Under the pieces are notes generated by a model. The model did no database searches, was not told the DNA's origin, and saw nothing but the letters and a program-made list of their open reading frames with translations. Of a stretch of 64,000 nucleotides of DNA, positions 63,467 through 64,000 are shown in pieces. Numbering within the stretch: the first letter of the stretch is position 1; every line of letters begins with the position of its first letter. The position numbers and the translations under genes are program-made. The stretch is from Nothophaeocryptopus gaeumannii (lineage: Eukaryota > Ascomycota > Dothideomycetes > Mycosphaerellales > Mycosphaerellaceae): positions 744,001-808,000 of the forward strand of contig JASISA010000007.1 of NCBI GenBank assembly GCA_031771865.1, read 5' to 3'.

Positions 63467-64000
63467 GGGGGATGCGAGGTGTTTCAGTGGATTGGAGAAG
63501 GTGATTAGGGCTGAGAGAGTCGCTACGTTACTGTGTAGTGACCATATTGAAAGGTAGAAGTGAAGTTCTTGTTTGCACAATTCACAGTGCTCCTCTGTCC
63601 TCTTCTTCTTCACCTAGCATTGCGACATGGATTCAGGAGCTGTTGAGACGCTGGCCATGCTGGCAATATGAGCAGAGCCGCAAGTCAATTTGACATCCAG
63701 TTGCCTGTTCCTGGCCATGGGAACTAACATTCTCCACTCTTACCTGAGTCGCATACGGATGTGGCAACAATAAGGTCGAGAAGCGAGCGACTGATACTAG
63801 AGTGCTTTCCGGCAAATGGAAGGATTGTTATACATCAGTTATTTAAACCTCAGAACGCCGCGTCCCGTTCCATTGTGGGTACCATCCATCGATCAATTAT
63901 CCAGTCTCTGTACTGTATGTCCCTCCCAGGCTGTTCCCATTCATGTGCATCAATTCGTCGTCCCGAGACGTGCTGTCTATGCCGTCGATCTTATCATCAC
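63467..64000. other. 3' flank of the GH2 gene to window end
   Basis: No supported gene. Short minus-strand ORFs (for example 63815-63633) lack features. A/T-rich around 63830-63850. Confidence 0.45.

Overview
The window looks like nuclear DNA of a filamentous ascomycete, most likely a dothideomycete of the Mycosphaerellales type (inference from gene content, not proven). The genes have short spliceosomal introns, mostly about 45 to 65 bp with GTRNGY donors and YAG acceptors. They lie on both strands without operons and encode typical fungal proteins: cytochrome-b5-fused delta-9 desaturase, Erg28, cystathionine beta-synthase, mitochondrial N-acetylglutamate synthase, condensin SMC2, Rrp8 and a complex I 29.9 kDa type subunit. 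I rebuilt most multi-exon models by hand from splice signals and frame continuity.

Left half (1 to about 32 kb) is mixed. Housekeeping genes (complex I subunit, PDI-like protein, NmrA-like protein, CYS4, 3-hydroxyisobutyrate-dehydrogenase-like protein, OLE1, MAPEG, NTF2-like) are interleaved with accessory-looking material. This includes a CFEM-like secreted protein cut by the window edge, a Upf1-like helicase, and seven members of one F-box-like family (LPxELRxxIY followed by a QxRxEA/YF block). Three of the seven (0.76-1.54, 2.10-3.03 and 6.97-8.58 kb) also carry an N-terminal segment that resembles the N-terminal part of copia-type Gag. Several copies are broken by a single in-frame TAA/TAG or a frameshift; the copies at 7.0, 30.1 and 31.3 kb look intact.

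Right half (about 32 to 64 kb) is denser and more conserved. It holds 3-ketoacyl-CoA reductase, ERG28, a small Ser-rich secreted protein, a DUF8035-like charged protein, a second Upf1-like helicase, a four-carbon acid sugar kinase-like protein, a RecA/Rad51-paralogue-like ATPase, SMC2, ARG2, an SDR, a GMC oxidoreductase, RRP8 and a GH2 glycosidase. Gene-poor stretches lie at 17.96-19.97, 37.81-40.21 and 50.71-52.24 kb.

The most interesting items are the Gag-like/F-box-like fusion family and its repeated single-stop decay, and the pair of paralogous Upf1-like helicases. The helicases share a conserved first intron, and one carries a Gly-to-Arg change in Walker A. Lipid genes (OLE1, IFA38, ERG28) occur in the window but are scattered, not an operon-like unit. 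No tRNA, rRNA, CRISPR array or complete transposon was seen.
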